A DNA stretch of 64,000 bases, from NCBI GenBank assembly GCA_001566295.1, contig KQ964272.1, positions 1 to 64,000 on the forward strand. The letters run 5' to 3'. The notes beneath the pieces are model-generated. The model was not told where the DNA came from. It saw nothing but the letters and a program-made list of their open reading frames with translations, and searched no databases. The position numbers and the translations under genes were made by a program. Position 1 is the stretch's first letter. The number at the start of each line of letters is the position of its first letter. Positions 24,048 to 36,278 of this stretch are shown piece after piece. Source of the stretch: Microdochium bolleyi. Lineage: Eukaryota; Ascomycota; Sordariomycetes; Xylariales; Microdochiaceae.

Positions 24048-25490
24048 CTACTGAGAAGGCACAGCAAGCTGGAGAGGCTTGGTGCCGACACCGTTGGAGT
24101 TGCGGAAGAAGAGGACACCCTTGCCCTCGCCCTGGGCGTCGACGCTGGGCTCGACCCACTGGCACATGCGAGCGTTCTTCCACAGGGAGTGGAGGAAACC
24201 CAGCGCGCCGCCCTCGACGTCGGCGCGGTAGTGCTTGCCCATGACCTTCTTGATGCCCTCGGTGGCCTCATCGGCGTTGTAGAAGGGGATGGTCGAGACA
24301 TAGTGGTGGAGCACATGGGTCTCAACGATCCCGTGCAGAAGGTTGCGGCCGACAAAGCCAAACTCGCGATCGATGGTGGCGGCGGCGCCACGGACGTAGT
24401 TCCAGGCCTCAGGGGTGTAGTGGGGAAGAGTCGGGTCGGTGTGCTGGAGGAAAGTGATGGCAACGAGCCAGTGGTTGACCCAGAGGTAGGGGATGAAGTA
24501 CCAGACAAGCATGTTCTTCCAGCCGTAGGCATTGCCGAGGACGTAGAGGACGGAGGCGGTGATGGTAATGCCAATGTCGCTGAGGACAATGAGCTTGGCG
24601 TCCTTGGCCTCGTACAGAGGGCTGCTGGGGTTGAAGTGGTTGACGCCGCGGAAGGCACCGTTCTTCTTGCCCTTGCCACGGCCCTCGCGCTGGCGCTCGT
24701 GGAAGTTGTGGCCAGTGATGTTGGTCATGAGGTAGTTGGGCCAGCCGATGAGCTGCTGGCCAACGAGGTGGATCAGAGTGGCGATGGGGGTCTCCTCGCA
24801 GAGCTCGTTAAGCTCGTGGACCATTTTGCCAATGCGGCCGGCGCGCTCAGCACGAGTCTTGGGGACGAAAACCATGTCGCGCTCCATGTGGCCGGTGGCC
24901 TTGTGGTGCTTGCCGTGGGAGATCTTCCAGGAGAAGTAGGGGACGAGGAGGGCCGAGTGGCAGATCCAGCCGACGGTGTCGTTGAGGATCTTTGAGGTGC
25001 TGAAGGACTGGTGGCCGCACTCGTGGGCCATGACCCAGAGGCCGGTGCCGAAGAGGCCCTGGAGGACGGTGTAGATGGCCCAGCCACCGACGCGGGCCGG
25101 GTACGAGGGGACGTTCTCGGGCGTCAGGTAGTTGTGGAAGAGGTAGAAGGTGGTGCCGAGAAGGGTGATGTCACGGAAGACATAGTAGAGACCCTTGACG
25201 GCGGAGCGCTCGAAGCAGTGCTTGGGGATGGCATCGTGCAGCTCCTTGATGGTATAGTCGGGGACCTCGAACTGGTTGCCGTGGAGGTCAAGGAGGACGC
25301 CCATGGACTTCTTGTCGGCGCCCATCTCGGACATGGATGAGAGCGAGGTGGACGAGGCCGAGGCCTGGGGGGAGTCGAAGGGCGAGGCGACGGCAGTGGC
25401 CGGGGCAGAGGCGTCGGTGTCGACAGTGGCAGTGCGGCGCATGGCGGGCTTCTGGCGGGACGAAACGCCCGAGGCAGTGGCGGGTGCCAT
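24048..25490 (-). CDS. Oleate delta-12 fatty acid desaturase
   Basis: Intronless, 480 residues, starting at the ATG at 25490. It has the three histidine boxes of membrane di-iron desaturases: HECGH (156-160), HGKHH (192-196) and HVLHH (392-396), separated by hydrophobic spans (GGWAIYTVLQGLFGTGLWVM, LIVLSDIGITITASVLYVLG). The sequence after box 1 (QSFSTSKILNDTVGW) fits fungal delta-12 rather than omega-3 enzymes, so the likely reaction is oleate to linoleate on ER phospholipids with cytochrome b5 as electron donor. The N-terminal 60 residues are Ser/Ala/Thr-rich and disordered. Length is normal for ascomycete homologues. A TATA-like element lies about 120 bp upstream of the ATG. Confidence 0.95.
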   Translation of the reverse strand: MAPATASGVSSRQKPAMRRTATVDTDASAPATAVASPFDSPQASASSTSLSSMSEMGADKKSMGVLLDLHGNQFEVPDYTIKELHDAIPKHCFERSAVKGLYYVFRDITLLGTTFYLFHNYLTPENVPSYPARVGGWAIYTVLQGLFGTGLWVMAHECGHQSFSTSKILNDTVGWICHSALLVPYFSWKISHGKHHKATGHMERDMVFVPKTRAERAGRIGKMVHELNELCEETPIATLIHLVGQQLIGWPNYLMTNITGHNFHERQREGRGKGKKNGAFRGVNHFNPSSPLYEAKDAKLIVLSDIGITITASVLYVLGNAYGWKNMLVWYFIPYLWVNHWLVAITFLQHTDPTLPHYTPEAWNYVRGAAATIDREFGFVGRNLLHGIVETHVLHHYVSTIPFYNADEATEGIKKVMGKHYRADVEGGALGFLHSLWKNARMCQWVEPSVDAQGEGKGVLFFRNSNGVGTKPLQLAVPSQ

Positions 25491-25610
25491 AATTGCTGGA
25501 TGTGACGGGGCAGCGAAGACCTCGTAGGTGGGTGGCAGAGAGGCGGACGAGGAGAGGAGGAGAGGACAGGAGGGAGAGCCAAGTGCACCGGGCAGTCGAG
25601 GCGAGGGTGC

Positions 25611-25618
25611 GTTATAAG
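25611..25618 (-). promoter_or_regulatory. TATA-like box of the desaturase gene
   Basis: On the minus strand the sequence reads CCTTATAAC, 121-128 bp upstream of the desaturase ATG. Position and sequence fit a TATA element of a highly expressed gene; function is inferred. Confidence 0.4.
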
Positions 25619-27956
25619 GGCCAGACGGGCGAGTGAGTGTGTAGGTTACTTGGCAGGCGAGTTTGGTGCTCCTCGTCTTTTTTTTTCTCTTGGGTCGACT
25701 GAGGTCGAGCGGGAGAAGGTACCTGGGGACTGGATGGAGGGTACCTGAGGCAGGCAGGGCGGGGCCTGGCCGGGCCGGGGTGGGCGCCAGGCGCGACGGG
25801 CTGCGATTGGCGGGGTCGAGGCTGGCTGCGCTGGAAGCAGTAACCGCAGGCCAGGGGCAACAGGACCCTCTCCCTCGCCCAATGTCCCTCTGTGGCTGCC
25901 CCTGAGGTACCGCCTGTCGAGAGGGTCAGTCCACTGTTCCTCCCCACCACCCAGGTGTTGGGCCTCTGAATCCCCCTCCCGGCTTCCCCCGCCGCCTTGG
26001 ATATTGGACATCCACCGGGCCCAGACACGAACCTCCTGTTTTCCCGCCACCTCACTCCTCACCTCACCCAAGCATGGGCCGACTGGCTGTCACATGTCGC
26101 AGACACTCCGCTTCGTCCCCGAAAGTCCTCGCCGAGAGTCCTCCCCGAAACCATCACCATCGCACGCAGACAAATTGGCTACCAGGCCGGGGCAAGCATC
26201 ACCGCCTGCACTGATGACCATACCCGGCTCCTCTGATAGGTACACGAAGCAGCAGGTACTCCGTAAGTTGTGCAGCTCGTGGTGGGCCAGCTCCAAGGCC
26301 GTCCGTGGCTCTGTTTCCTCACCGCTCGAGAGTTTGAAGCGCCTGGCCGTGTCCCGCACGCCACCCGACAGCACGGCCATCTGCCGTGATCGTCTCGCCT
26401 GCAGCAGACCTGCAAGACCCGCCCGCTCGACAGTGCCGACAAGACAATCCATTGCCTTTGTCCAGACACCCAGGCGAGCGAGCTCGGCGACGGCCGGGCA
26501 AAACAAAGCTAGGCCGTCGTCGAGACCAGATCGCCCGCCGTGATACCCATTTCCGGACGGCAGTCTTCACGTTTCAGCCCGTTGATGCTCCCTCGCTGCC
26601 GTCTGTCTTGGGGCCAAGCTTGTCCGATGGCGCTTGCTGCTTGGGTTCTCGGCAAGGCCAGCTCGACCTCGAACTCCGCACCCCCTGCTCGACTCGTGAA
26701 CTGCCTGATTCGCTCGTCCGACTTGTGCCTCCGGAGTCACCAAACGCCCAGCTGGTGCCCACCATCCTGCCCTCGGAATGGTGCTCAGCCTGACAAGCCA
26801 GAAGCGGCTCGGCTTTTAATGTCAATCATGTCTCTTGAGACGCCTTTACCCGCCGGCGTTGTCTCGAGGTCGACACGCGGCCACCAGGGAAGAACGGCCA
26901 GCATTCCAGAACAATAGACCCCAGCTCGAAACACTTCTTTGCGGGTCCTCGTCGTTCGCCATGGAGCCGATGTGGCAACCAGATCCCCGGTTTCAGAGGC
27001 CCACTGGCGGACAGAAGGAAATCCACACGGCTCAAGCCCGCTGCAAAATCGAGGTCCGATGTGGGCTCTGGGCGCGTGTCCAGCTCTGAAGGCTCTGCTT
27101 TGCTGGCGTTGCACTGCACTGCATGGGCCGAGACGAATGCGTCTGACCATTTCAGCTTGGGCCGATGTGGCTGGCTGAGATAGTGAGACACGGGCACGGG
27201 AACAGCAATGTTGCAGATACAAAGCCGGCCTCTCTGCTCCCTTTGCTGTTGGCTGCTTAATCTGGTGGTCTGACGATCACAAATGGCAATCTGCGCGCTA
27301 CCGAGAGACTTAAGCTCAAGCTTCCAACCAGGCAGCGCACCACTTTTGAGCCGGTTCTGTCACATGGGAAAAGGCTGGCACGGTCGAAAATCGATGATTC
27401 GCATCACATGTGACGGGACGGGCAGCAAAGGGCCGACGGCAGCTCCAGCCAGTCGTTTGAGGGCATGGGATCGTGATGGGTGTGCCGAGGGTGTGCCACA
27501 GACTTGAGCTTTGGTGCGTGTTTGACCGTCGTTGGTTTTCTGTTGGGGATCAATTGTTGGGGGCAGACCGGGGGAGCAGCCCCGGCGGGCTTGGCACTCG
27601 CAACCCCGATCGGGACAATGGAAGCCCAGCGCGTGGCTCGAGGGCTGGGGACCAGGACCCTGCCGAGCCCTGCTTCCTCCCCCACATTTCGATCCCGAGT
27701 GGGCCTACGCCACGGCGAAGTCAATTCTGAGAATTCCGAGAGCTGTGGTTTGCCACCTCGAGGAGCTGACATAAGCTGACCAGAGCATCCACCCACTCCA
27801 GGCTCCCCCCCACTCCAGCGCCATGCGCGGACTGCGTGTAAGTCGGCATTCCCGTGCGTTGCTGCAGACAAGATCATGGTATTAAGACTCCATGCTGAGA
27901 ACATACTTGCTGACCGGGACGCGTGTAGTATTAGGTTGTTTATCTCTGCGCTCGTC

Positions 27957-27958
<2 letters not shown>

Positions 27959-28015
<57 letters not shown>
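27959..28015. repeat. (CT)26 microsatellite with T tail
   Basis: Twenty-six perfect CT units run from 27959 to 28010, followed by a short T run. This is the longest simple repeat in the window and is likely length-polymorphic between strains. Confidence 0.95.
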
Positions 28016-28411
28016 CCCATTTCTTTTCTCCTATTTGACAGGTCAATCTCAATATTCGTGTCTTCCCGTTCAGTGAAGACGGGCCTTGAGAAAGTCTTCT
28101 CCATTCTTCTTACACAACAAAGCCGTGACCTGCCCCAGGATTGATAGGCGACTTATGTACGAGAGCAAGACCTCAAGGCGGGGACAACCGGAAAGCAAAG
28201 GGAAGGATAACGTGCTTTTCTGCCCTAGACTAGTTTGAAGATACAAAACTCGGATAAAACGCTTTCCGCGAAGAAAACAAGGTATATAATGACAGTTTCA
28301 CTTTTGCTCGGACTCAAGTTATTTTCACTAATAACAAGTGAACACATGTTGTGACAGACAGAATCAAGCAGCAATGCCTAAAGACCCCTTCTAGCTCCAC
28401 CACCGCCCATC

Positions 28412-31184
28412 TCACCTCTTCCGCGGCTGGGAGGAACCGAACGACCTGGCGGGCTTGCGCCTCGCCACCTTGGTCTTGAGCGCCGTCAGCTCTTCCTGCA
28501 GCTCCTCGATGCGCGACGAGATGCGCTCGTTCTGCTGCTCATCCGACAGCATCTGCAGGACGGGCGTGTCGAGGCGGCGGGTGCCGCTGCTCCTGCCGGC
28601 TGGCGGCGCCGTCTCACCGCGTTTGGCCGCTCTCGGGCGCGAGGGCAGGGTATGGTGCGGCGGGATATCGGGAAGGGTGGTGTATTGGTTGTTCTGCGTT
28701 TGGGGGTTCGCGTTTGTGGTGCTGGGGGAGTTGTTGTCTCGCTCGGCCCAGCTACGGATCGGTGGTGGCTGTTGTGGTTGTTGGCGTCGAGGCTGGTGTC
28801 TTGCACGAGACCTAGTAGGATTGCGTGGGCTCCGAGGTTGCCAGTTACCTGGGCTCGACCTCGTCTGACGATTGGCAGCGAGAGACATACCACCTGCGCC
28901 TCCTCCTGCAGTGGGCGATCCCGAAAGCGAGCGAAATGGGTCGGAGGAGCTGCTCGCTCTGCTGTACGCGCGGGGCGTCGCGCCTATCCGGGGCGATGGC
29001 CCCCTTAGGGGAACTCGTGGGACGCTCGGCTGCTGCTGTGTAGCAGGACCTTGGGTCGGAGGTCTCGCAGGACTGTAGCTCCTGGTCGGGGAGTGATCTC
29101 GACCTGATTCACGCTGGACGCTTCTCGGGCTCCGTCTGGGCCTACGGGGCGAAGCACGAGTCTGCTCGCAGATCAGTCAGCGGGTGTGCATAAAGTTGCT
29201 TTACGGACGAGTCTTTCGCTTACTGTCTCGTCAATCTCAGCACCTGGCAGGTCCATTGGATTCATAAAGGGGGCCTTTGGCGGCGAGTCCGGCTCCACGA
29301 TCTCTTGTTGTGATGGTCGTTTCTTCGAGGCCGCCTCACCGTCAGAGTCGAGGAAAGTGTAGTGTTCTCCCCCTGCGAAACACGGTCGAGGCGGCTCAAG
29401 CCTTGGTTCTTTCGCGAGACCGCTCATCTCTGCGCCCACTATAGCACATACTGGACGCTTGCTTCTGGTCTTTGAGAACTCCAGATTCTCTTGAACCAGC
29501 ACACTCATGTCCATTGAGCGTGATGCAGGTTCAGCTCGTCTTCGGACTGGCAGGGCTGCGTCTGGCAGTGATATGGAGGGTGTCTTGAAGGGATCATCTT
29601 CGTGGTCGGATCTTTCACCAGAGGGAACGGTCCTCGGGTTCACTGGGGTCTTGTACTGAGCCAACGACTGGTCCTCGGTCAACGATCCGGGTGATACCCC
29701 TGACCTGTCACCAACATGATCACAGCCAAGCTCAACGCTGACAGCAAGAGACTCCGGTGCCGTCGAGCCATGTTGGTACCCCAGTGCATGACCATGACCA
29801 CCAGCTGGGCATGGTGTACGCAACTGTGTGCTTTTTGACTTGCGGCGTCTGACCTTTCTCGTTCGTCGAGAGCTTGCTTGCTTTGAGGTAGAAGTCCGGG
29901 TCGTCGAGGGGATACACTCAGGCCCTACGATCAACGATAGCTGGGAAACCTGATCACTGAGGCAAGAACCTGGAGATTTTACGCTATGGCGAGAGTGTGC
30001 GAAATTATGAGCATGGGCCGGTGTGACGGGGGACTGCGTGACGAAGAGGCCGGTCTCGCTTCGCGTTCGATGCCGGCGCGATGCCGTCGTGCTCGCTTGG
30101 CTGTCGGACGCAGTGTCTTCTGGCTGCCCGTCAGAACTATGTTTATCCGAAGAAGCCTGCCGGATACACTGGGGGAGGATGATCGCCTTCTTCAACGAGA
30201 GGAGCTCCTCCCAATTATGCAGTTTCGTCAAGGTCTCTCGTGCCTCCGAGGCCGCTCGTGGATTGGAGGCTACTTGCGCTTTCGAAGCCTCGTTGCTTTC
30301 AGTCTCCACTGACGTGAGTGGCGTTTGTGCTGGACTGGTTGGCGCTGTGCTGCGGTCAGGCGTGGCGATCTCTTCTGACAAAGACTGGTCTCCATCAGAC
30401 TCGTCCGAGGAATCGCTCACGGAAGCCCTCGCGGGCCCCCTCTTGTAACAATTCTTTGTTGCCTTGTCGTTCAACTTCAGAAACGTCTCCGAGAACATTG
30501 CCGCATTCACTGCGTCAGTGTCGTTTTCGTCGACACGATTCAACGCCAAACTCTTCCTGAGTCTTTTCTCGCTGGCTTTTGTGACCAAAGACAGGAGTCT
30601 TGCTCTACACATCTTGATATCTCTCACCAAGAGCAACTTTCTGCAGCGGCTGACGGGTCGCGCGAGGCGCCGCTCTGGCTTCCTCAGCTCGGTCAGCTTG
30701 CGCAGGATCTCTTTCACCTTGGTTGCCGAACGAAAACTTCTTCCTTCAGTCTTGGCAAAGTCCGCCATGATCAAGCTGTAGTAAGTCACGTCCGACTCCA
30801 GGCTACATGCTGCCTCCATGAGCACCTGGCGGTGCCGGAGGGCACTTTCGAGTAAAATGTAGCGAGCTGGAGTATTCAGGTTGCGTAGCCCGATCTCATC
30901 TTGAGAGTCCGCTGGTGGGCTCGCCGTATTTCGTGGACTCTGATTGCTGAGGGAGCCCTGATGCGAGTACGCACATTGAGCGTTAGCCTCTTGTGTCTCG
31001 ACACTGTGATGATGGGATGTTTTCCGGGTTTCCAACTGACATGGTCTGTGTTTTGCTGTACATTGTACAGGGTGTGCCCAGATTGAACTCTGGTGGGAAC
31101 TGGGACGTGCTGCTGACCCGACGATGGAGGCGAATGAAGCTGCGCAGCACCTCGCGAGGCTTCACTGCGACGTCTGGAAGTCAT
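28412..31184 (-). CDS. Uncharacterised protein with Arg/Ser-rich tail and C-terminal coiled coil
   Basis: I do not recognise this gene. Three exons by inference, read on the minus strand: 31184-31069, 31003-29224 and 29161-28412, with introns of 65 and 62 nt; 881 residues. All phases agree. The start at 31184 is an ATG (MTSRRRSEAS). Residues about 75-240 look folded and helical: TPARYILLESALRHRQVLME, VTYYSLIMADFAKTE, KVKEILRKLTELRKPERRLA, LLLVRDIKMCRARLLSLVTK. The middle is Ser/Thr/acid-rich and disordered with a KVRRRKSKS patch. Exon 3 is Arg/Ser/Pro-rich (PRRPRRSPRSVQRE). The end is a short coiled coil (RISSRIEELQEELTALKTKV) followed by a basic tail. Composition suggests a nuclear protein; no function can be assigned. 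It could be lineage-restricted. Confidence 0.8.
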
Positions 31185-33163
31185 TATCGCAATGGAGATG
31201 ACAACTGAGATGTTCTTCCATGGAGGCCCCGGAGCCGTATTATTGAAGGAGAGAACGTTAAGGTCAGAGAAAACTCGGGACACAGGGATGTTGCTCCGTC
31301 AACAAGTTCAAATCAGAGGATGTGCGAATCTTGTCGACTCTCGGGACGCCAGACGCGTAGAGTGGCACGGGGCGCGCAATTTCGCGTTCTTGAACTCAAA
31401 TGCAGGTCCGGCACACAAAAACCCTCCCGGATGATCAAAATGGCAATGGCTGACGAGCCGCGGATCGTACACGGACCGCCCACCCATTACCGTGAACGAT
31501 ACAGTATGAAGATATGCCGGGGCGTAAGACAAGAACTTGCTTCTTACCAGGTCAGTTCACGAGGAGCTGCAGAACCACCGTCAAGGTTCGGCAAGTGCGG
31601 ACTTGCATATATTTTTGCAGAGCATCTTCGCCGGACGCCGGGTGAGGGGAAGAGCCTTGTCCATTGACAACAGAAAACGGTTGCGGTCGTCTGTGTGAAG
31701 ATGCATTTCTCTATCGTCAACCAGCGTCCCCAGGGGCGGTTGGTGCACAAACCAAGAAACCAAGAGTCTGAGCCAGCCCTTGGCGTCGAGGATGTGCCTG
31801 ACCTCGGAGGACCCTTGCACAGAGCAAGTGACCCGTCGTCCCGGGGCACAAAGGGCCTGGACGTAGCAGGGCTATTGCTTTTTCGAGGCTGGCGAGCAGG
31901 ACAACCGTCATGGTGTAAAGTCAAAAGTCCGACAAGGTGTAAGGCGTGGGCGGGTGCTTGGTGTACGTGCGAGCTTCAGGTGCCCAAGAGCATCTTCGTG
32001 TGACGGGGTCGGTAAAGTGATCTGGGATCATACGCTTACGCAGAAAGGACCGGTACTTACCTTTGGTAGCAGAGTCGCAGCAGCTTACCGTTAGGTCGCA
32101 TATTTCGAGATGTGGAGGATGTACGAGGCAGGCTGCGAGCAAACAATGGCTGGCTCGTGCAGGAGCGAGGTCCACGTGCAGCTTCCATCCCTTCCATTAC
32201 TGCTCTTGCCTCGCCTTCGCGGGCGGACGACATTTCACTAGCAGAATGCCGGAGGTCATCATGGACAGGTGGCAAGACAGCCAAGCACTCCGAGGTTACC
32301 AGAGTGACTGTTCATTGTCATCAGCCAGGAACTCGGTCATGTGGCGAGGATGCGGAGACAACTCCGAGGAACCCCCTGCCCGCTGAGGCGAGCTTGGGCC
32401 GGACCGGCCGGGTGACGGCTCAACCCTCTTCCTTTTTCTCCCCTGACGCGCCTGGCGAAGGGTAAGGAACTTTGTCACAAATTGAATTGTCTATCACGCG
32501 ATACTGATGCTCCCTGGTCGAACACTGTTCACAGTCGACACCAGACCACCCAGATGCTTCTGGGATTTTGCAGCCTGTTGAAGCACTCGGTGACATGAAG
32601 CCGTCCGCCCTAGTGAAAACCCTTTCGTATGTCATCGCCGGACAGGCCAAGCCCGTCCGTCTCAGGACACTTTGGGGTCGTTGGAGGAGGATTGCTCACC
32701 TTGACTACGCTAGCGTATTAGGGGTCGTGTGCCCAGGTGATCCTATCGTGAGCTCTTATCAGCAGCCCCACTCTGCCTGGCCAGTCCGCGCGCTGCCCAC
32801 CTTGTCCGCGACGCTAGCGAGCTTGGGCGGTCCTTCCGTCATTCTACCTCACCTGGGCAGCCTGGGGCCATGAGCTGATCGCGTAAAGTCGGTCATCCAC
32901 GCCATACCAACACCAACTCAACTCATCCACGTCTCCAGCCTGCAACAAGAGTCCAACAACAATTCCAAATCCTCCCCGTGCGCCGTATCAAACGCTCCCG
33001 CCGCCGCGAACCTCTGCAGCTTGTCCTGCCACCCCCGACCCTTCCCCACATCCTGGTCGACCTCAAGACTGTCTCACGTGGGGGTCCCCTGGCCCAGCGA
33101 TCGCAACCTCACTTTGCCCACCATCTGCTCTCGCATCCTCGTTGATGCCGACAAACATCCAGC
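31185..33163. promoter_or_regulatory. Divergent intergenic region
   Basis: Two kilobases between divergent genes, holding both promoters. No frame shows a domain. The last 300 bases before 33164 are C-rich and leader-like. Nothing else stands out. Confidence 0.4.
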
Positions 33164-35074
33164 ATGGAGCCTGCCCTCAGCGGCATCGACCGGCCCTCAA
33201 GCTCTGAAGAGCCTGCCGCTATCCCCCGGGAGCCACAAGATGGTGCCACCACAGACGACGTGGGCGCGCTTGGTCCCACCACAGACCCTGCAACCGAGCT
33301 TGTTGTGCACATGACCTCGATCGACCTCGAGCGGTCTGATGGGGTCGCCTCCTCGACACCGCCAGGCGCCTCACGAAACCAGATAGAAGTGGACGACCTA
33401 GCGCCTACTCGCTCTGAGGCTCGAGATGACGAGCTCGAGCATGGTGGGGAACAACCAGGACACCAGATAGAAGATAGTGACGCACATGGCGACGTGGGTG
33501 GCACGACTCTATCAGACGACCGTCCCAGTCCTCCCGAAGCTCCAGCCGACCATACCGAAGAAGAGCCGCACACCGAGCCCGACGAGCAAAGCCCAGGAGT
33601 CGACTCTGCTGCGGCCCATTCAGCTACAGATAGCGAGGACGCCGCTTCCTCATCAGACGACGAGTCGCTCAGCACGCCACAGGAAAGGCGAATGACGCTA
33701 CTCGAAGCTCTTAACGACACGAGGGACTCGGCCGACCATTACTCAAGCACCGTCCCTGTCAGTCGGACAGACGATCGTGGTAATGGACGTGCCGTGCCCG
33801 AAGACACCTCCCCGCCGCTACCAGCCTCACCACCACCCCCACCACCGCACCCACGCCCCTCGGCTGGCCGCTCGACTTCGGAGTTTATCCTTCCACGATG
33901 GCAGCCGGATGCCGAGGTGACCTTGTGTCCCATCTGCTCCACGCAGTTTGGCATATTCGTCCGCAAGCACCACTGCCGGTACGCGATCCTCTTTTCTGGC
34001 ACACCCCCTTCGCTTACTGACAAGAGCAACGGACAGGAAATGCGGAAGGGTTGTCTGCAACTCCTGCTCGCCACATCGGATAGTCATCCCCCACCAGTAC
34101 ATCGTCAGGCCACCGGGAGAATACCCATTCCCGCCCTTCCCGCAGGCCGGTGATGAAGGTGGGATCGCGGACTTTAGCGGCGTCTCGGGTGGCGAGCGTG
34201 TTCGTCTTTGCAACCCCTGTGTGCCCGATCCAAACACGACGCCACCTCGGTCACAGGCTCTGGCAGGCAACATGTCCCCACGGACACCACACCAGCGATC
34301 TCACAGCAGTTCGGATACATCAGCAGGGGTCGAGAGCAGCGGCAGCAACTTCCAGCCGTTTCCGATCTCTCCCAGGGCAGATGCTCATGCCAGGAGCAGG
34401 AGTATTACAGTTGTGAGTGATAGTTGACTCTCCAGAAACTTTTGTGGTTCTCTGGCACTAATAATGCCTTGCTACAGAACTCCGGTGCTGGTCCTTCCAA
34501 TGTCCCCGGGCCGAGCGGCTACTACTCGCGCTCTGCGCGCCGAGCCGGGGAAAGACCTGGCTACTACTCGGCTTCATATTCTGCCTCCTCGGTACAGCCA
34601 GGTCACGGCTCGCGACGGCACCATGATGGAGCAGGTCTGCAGTCCGCAATCAACAGGCCGTTACCTCCAGCACCTCAGATCCCGGAAGAAGACGAGTGTC
34701 CGGTCTGTCATCTGGAGCTGCCGTCACGAGATCTGCCCGATGCCGAAGCTCGGCGCGAGGCACACATCAACGACTGTATCTCGTATCACAGTGCCTACAA
34801 CCCACGCCGTGCCACTTTGATGGCAGGAACCGGCGCCCACGGCACTCCGCCGCCGCGCACAGAGAGGCGCACCGGCATGTTCCCTTACGTGGCGACCGAA
34901 AAGGATTGCGTCGATGATGCCGAGTGCACTATCTGTTTCGAGGAGTACGAGGCGGGTGACCAGATGTGCCGCCTCGAGTGCCTCTGCCGCTTCCACCGTA
35001 TCTGCATTGCTGCCTGGTTCGAGACGCATCCTGGACGGTGCCCGGTCCATCAGCACGACAGCTACGGGTACTAG
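33164..35074 (+). CDS. FYVE and RING finger protein, Pib1-like endosomal E3 ligase
   Basis: Three exons (33164-33978, 34037-34412, 34478-35074; introns of 58 and 65 nt) give 595 residues. The first 240 are acidic, Ser/Pro-rich and disordered. A FYVE finger follows and is split by intron 1: WQPDAEVTLCPICSTQFG, then RKHHCRKCGRVVCNSC, then RVRLCNPC. All three FYVE signatures (WxxD, RKHHCRxCG, RVxLC) are present, so binding to phosphatidylinositol 3-phosphate is expected. A C-x2-C..H..C finger (CPVCHLELPS..AHINDC) of UBZ type may follow. The C-terminal RING reads CTICFEEYEAGDQMCRLEC, LCRFHRICIAAWF and CPVHQH. Its last ligand pair is Cys/His and a Cys stands where RING-H2 has His, the arrangement of ZNRF1/2 RINGs. 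FYVE plus C-terminal RING matches yeast Pib1, an endosome/vacuole ligase. Confidence 0.92.
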
Positions 35075-36242
35075 ACTCGCTTGCCCCCGCGGACTATGAC
35101 CTATCTGTTCCTTATGCTCAAACTTTGACTGCAGGCTAGTTTTCACAGATCATTATATTTCCTCCCACTCATTACATCCTCGCTCTGGAGTTTAGCAAGC
35201 ATTGATTCTGGTGGACACTTCACAACTCCACCTCATTCCACTCGTACGGCGTTCTGGCAGATTGGGATATTGGGACATGTCGTTTTCATGCATCAAAGTT
35301 TTCCCTTTTGTCTTGTCTCCTGATATATACCACTTGTCTATAGAGAGGAAATCCGTCCTCGCACCAATGAAGCTCCAAGAAAGAGCCATACTCATACACA
35401 CCACTGTTTTCCAATTCGAATGTTACCTGATCAAAAAGCCAGAAAGTGCACATGCAAAGTGTCATAGAAAGAACATAGCGCAAACCACTCGAGACCGGTG
35501 ATCGTCCGCCGTAGCCGCCGCTTTACCCCCCTTGGTCTCGCTTCCTTTGCTCGGTGTCGCCCATACCACAGCGCGGCAGTCTCAGGCAAATTGCCCGCAC
35601 AGCTCCGCGCGAATGAGGCAGGCAGGAAGACGGATATATAGAACACAAACCCCACGCACACACAATGGCCGAGCACTGCCTGTGGTGGGAGAGGAGAGAC
35701 AGAGGAACCGGAGATACCGTAATGGTCTCGTCTGGTCTATGATGGAGGAGGGAGCAGGGACGAGAACCAGCGGCTGCTTGCAGCACACGACACATGCATG
35801 TAAGGATTGAGTGCAGAGCATTTACTACAAAAAACAAAGAAGAGAGAGGAAAGTAGACTACAATAGTCACGAGGAAAGGGAGAATAAGGAAGAGAGCGAA
35901 CAAGCAAGCAGATACGCAACTCGAGCACGTGGCCGGGCCCAGGCCATGCTAAACGCCTGTTGGGAATACTCCAAGCCAGTCAGTCTACATAAGAATTCCC
36001 CCTCGCGTGAGGCCATCGTGCTGTCGTCCTGGTGCTCTCTTGTCTTTGAAACTAGACGTCATGTGTGTCGACACCTTGCATCTACGGATGCGGCCCAAAA
36101 ACTGGCCGGACGAGGCAAGGAGGTTGTCTTTTTGTCCACTAAATGGAAATACACGGGACAGCGACTCGCAGGAGGTGGACCGGTGCCGCTCATTGTTCAT
36201 GTGCTCGACCACACGGTCAGAAGCTTACTGACGGCTGCTTTG

Positions 36243-36278
<36 letters not shown>

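Larger units (their letters stand above)
25491..28411. other. Gene-free upstream region of the desaturase
   Basis: Nearly three kilobases separate the desaturase ATG from the end of the next minus-strand gene. No frame has a recognisable domain; the longest (26004-26543 plus) is compositionally irregular. It probably contains an extended desaturase promoter. A long CT microsatellite at 27959-28010 and an AT-richer tract at 28200-28380 are the only standout features. Confidence 0.5.

Noticed and set aside
23940..24995. 351-residue plus-strand frame over the desaturase
   Set aside because: Antisense shadow of a conserved enzyme; Val/Leu/Glu-rich repeats reflect codon bias of the real gene.
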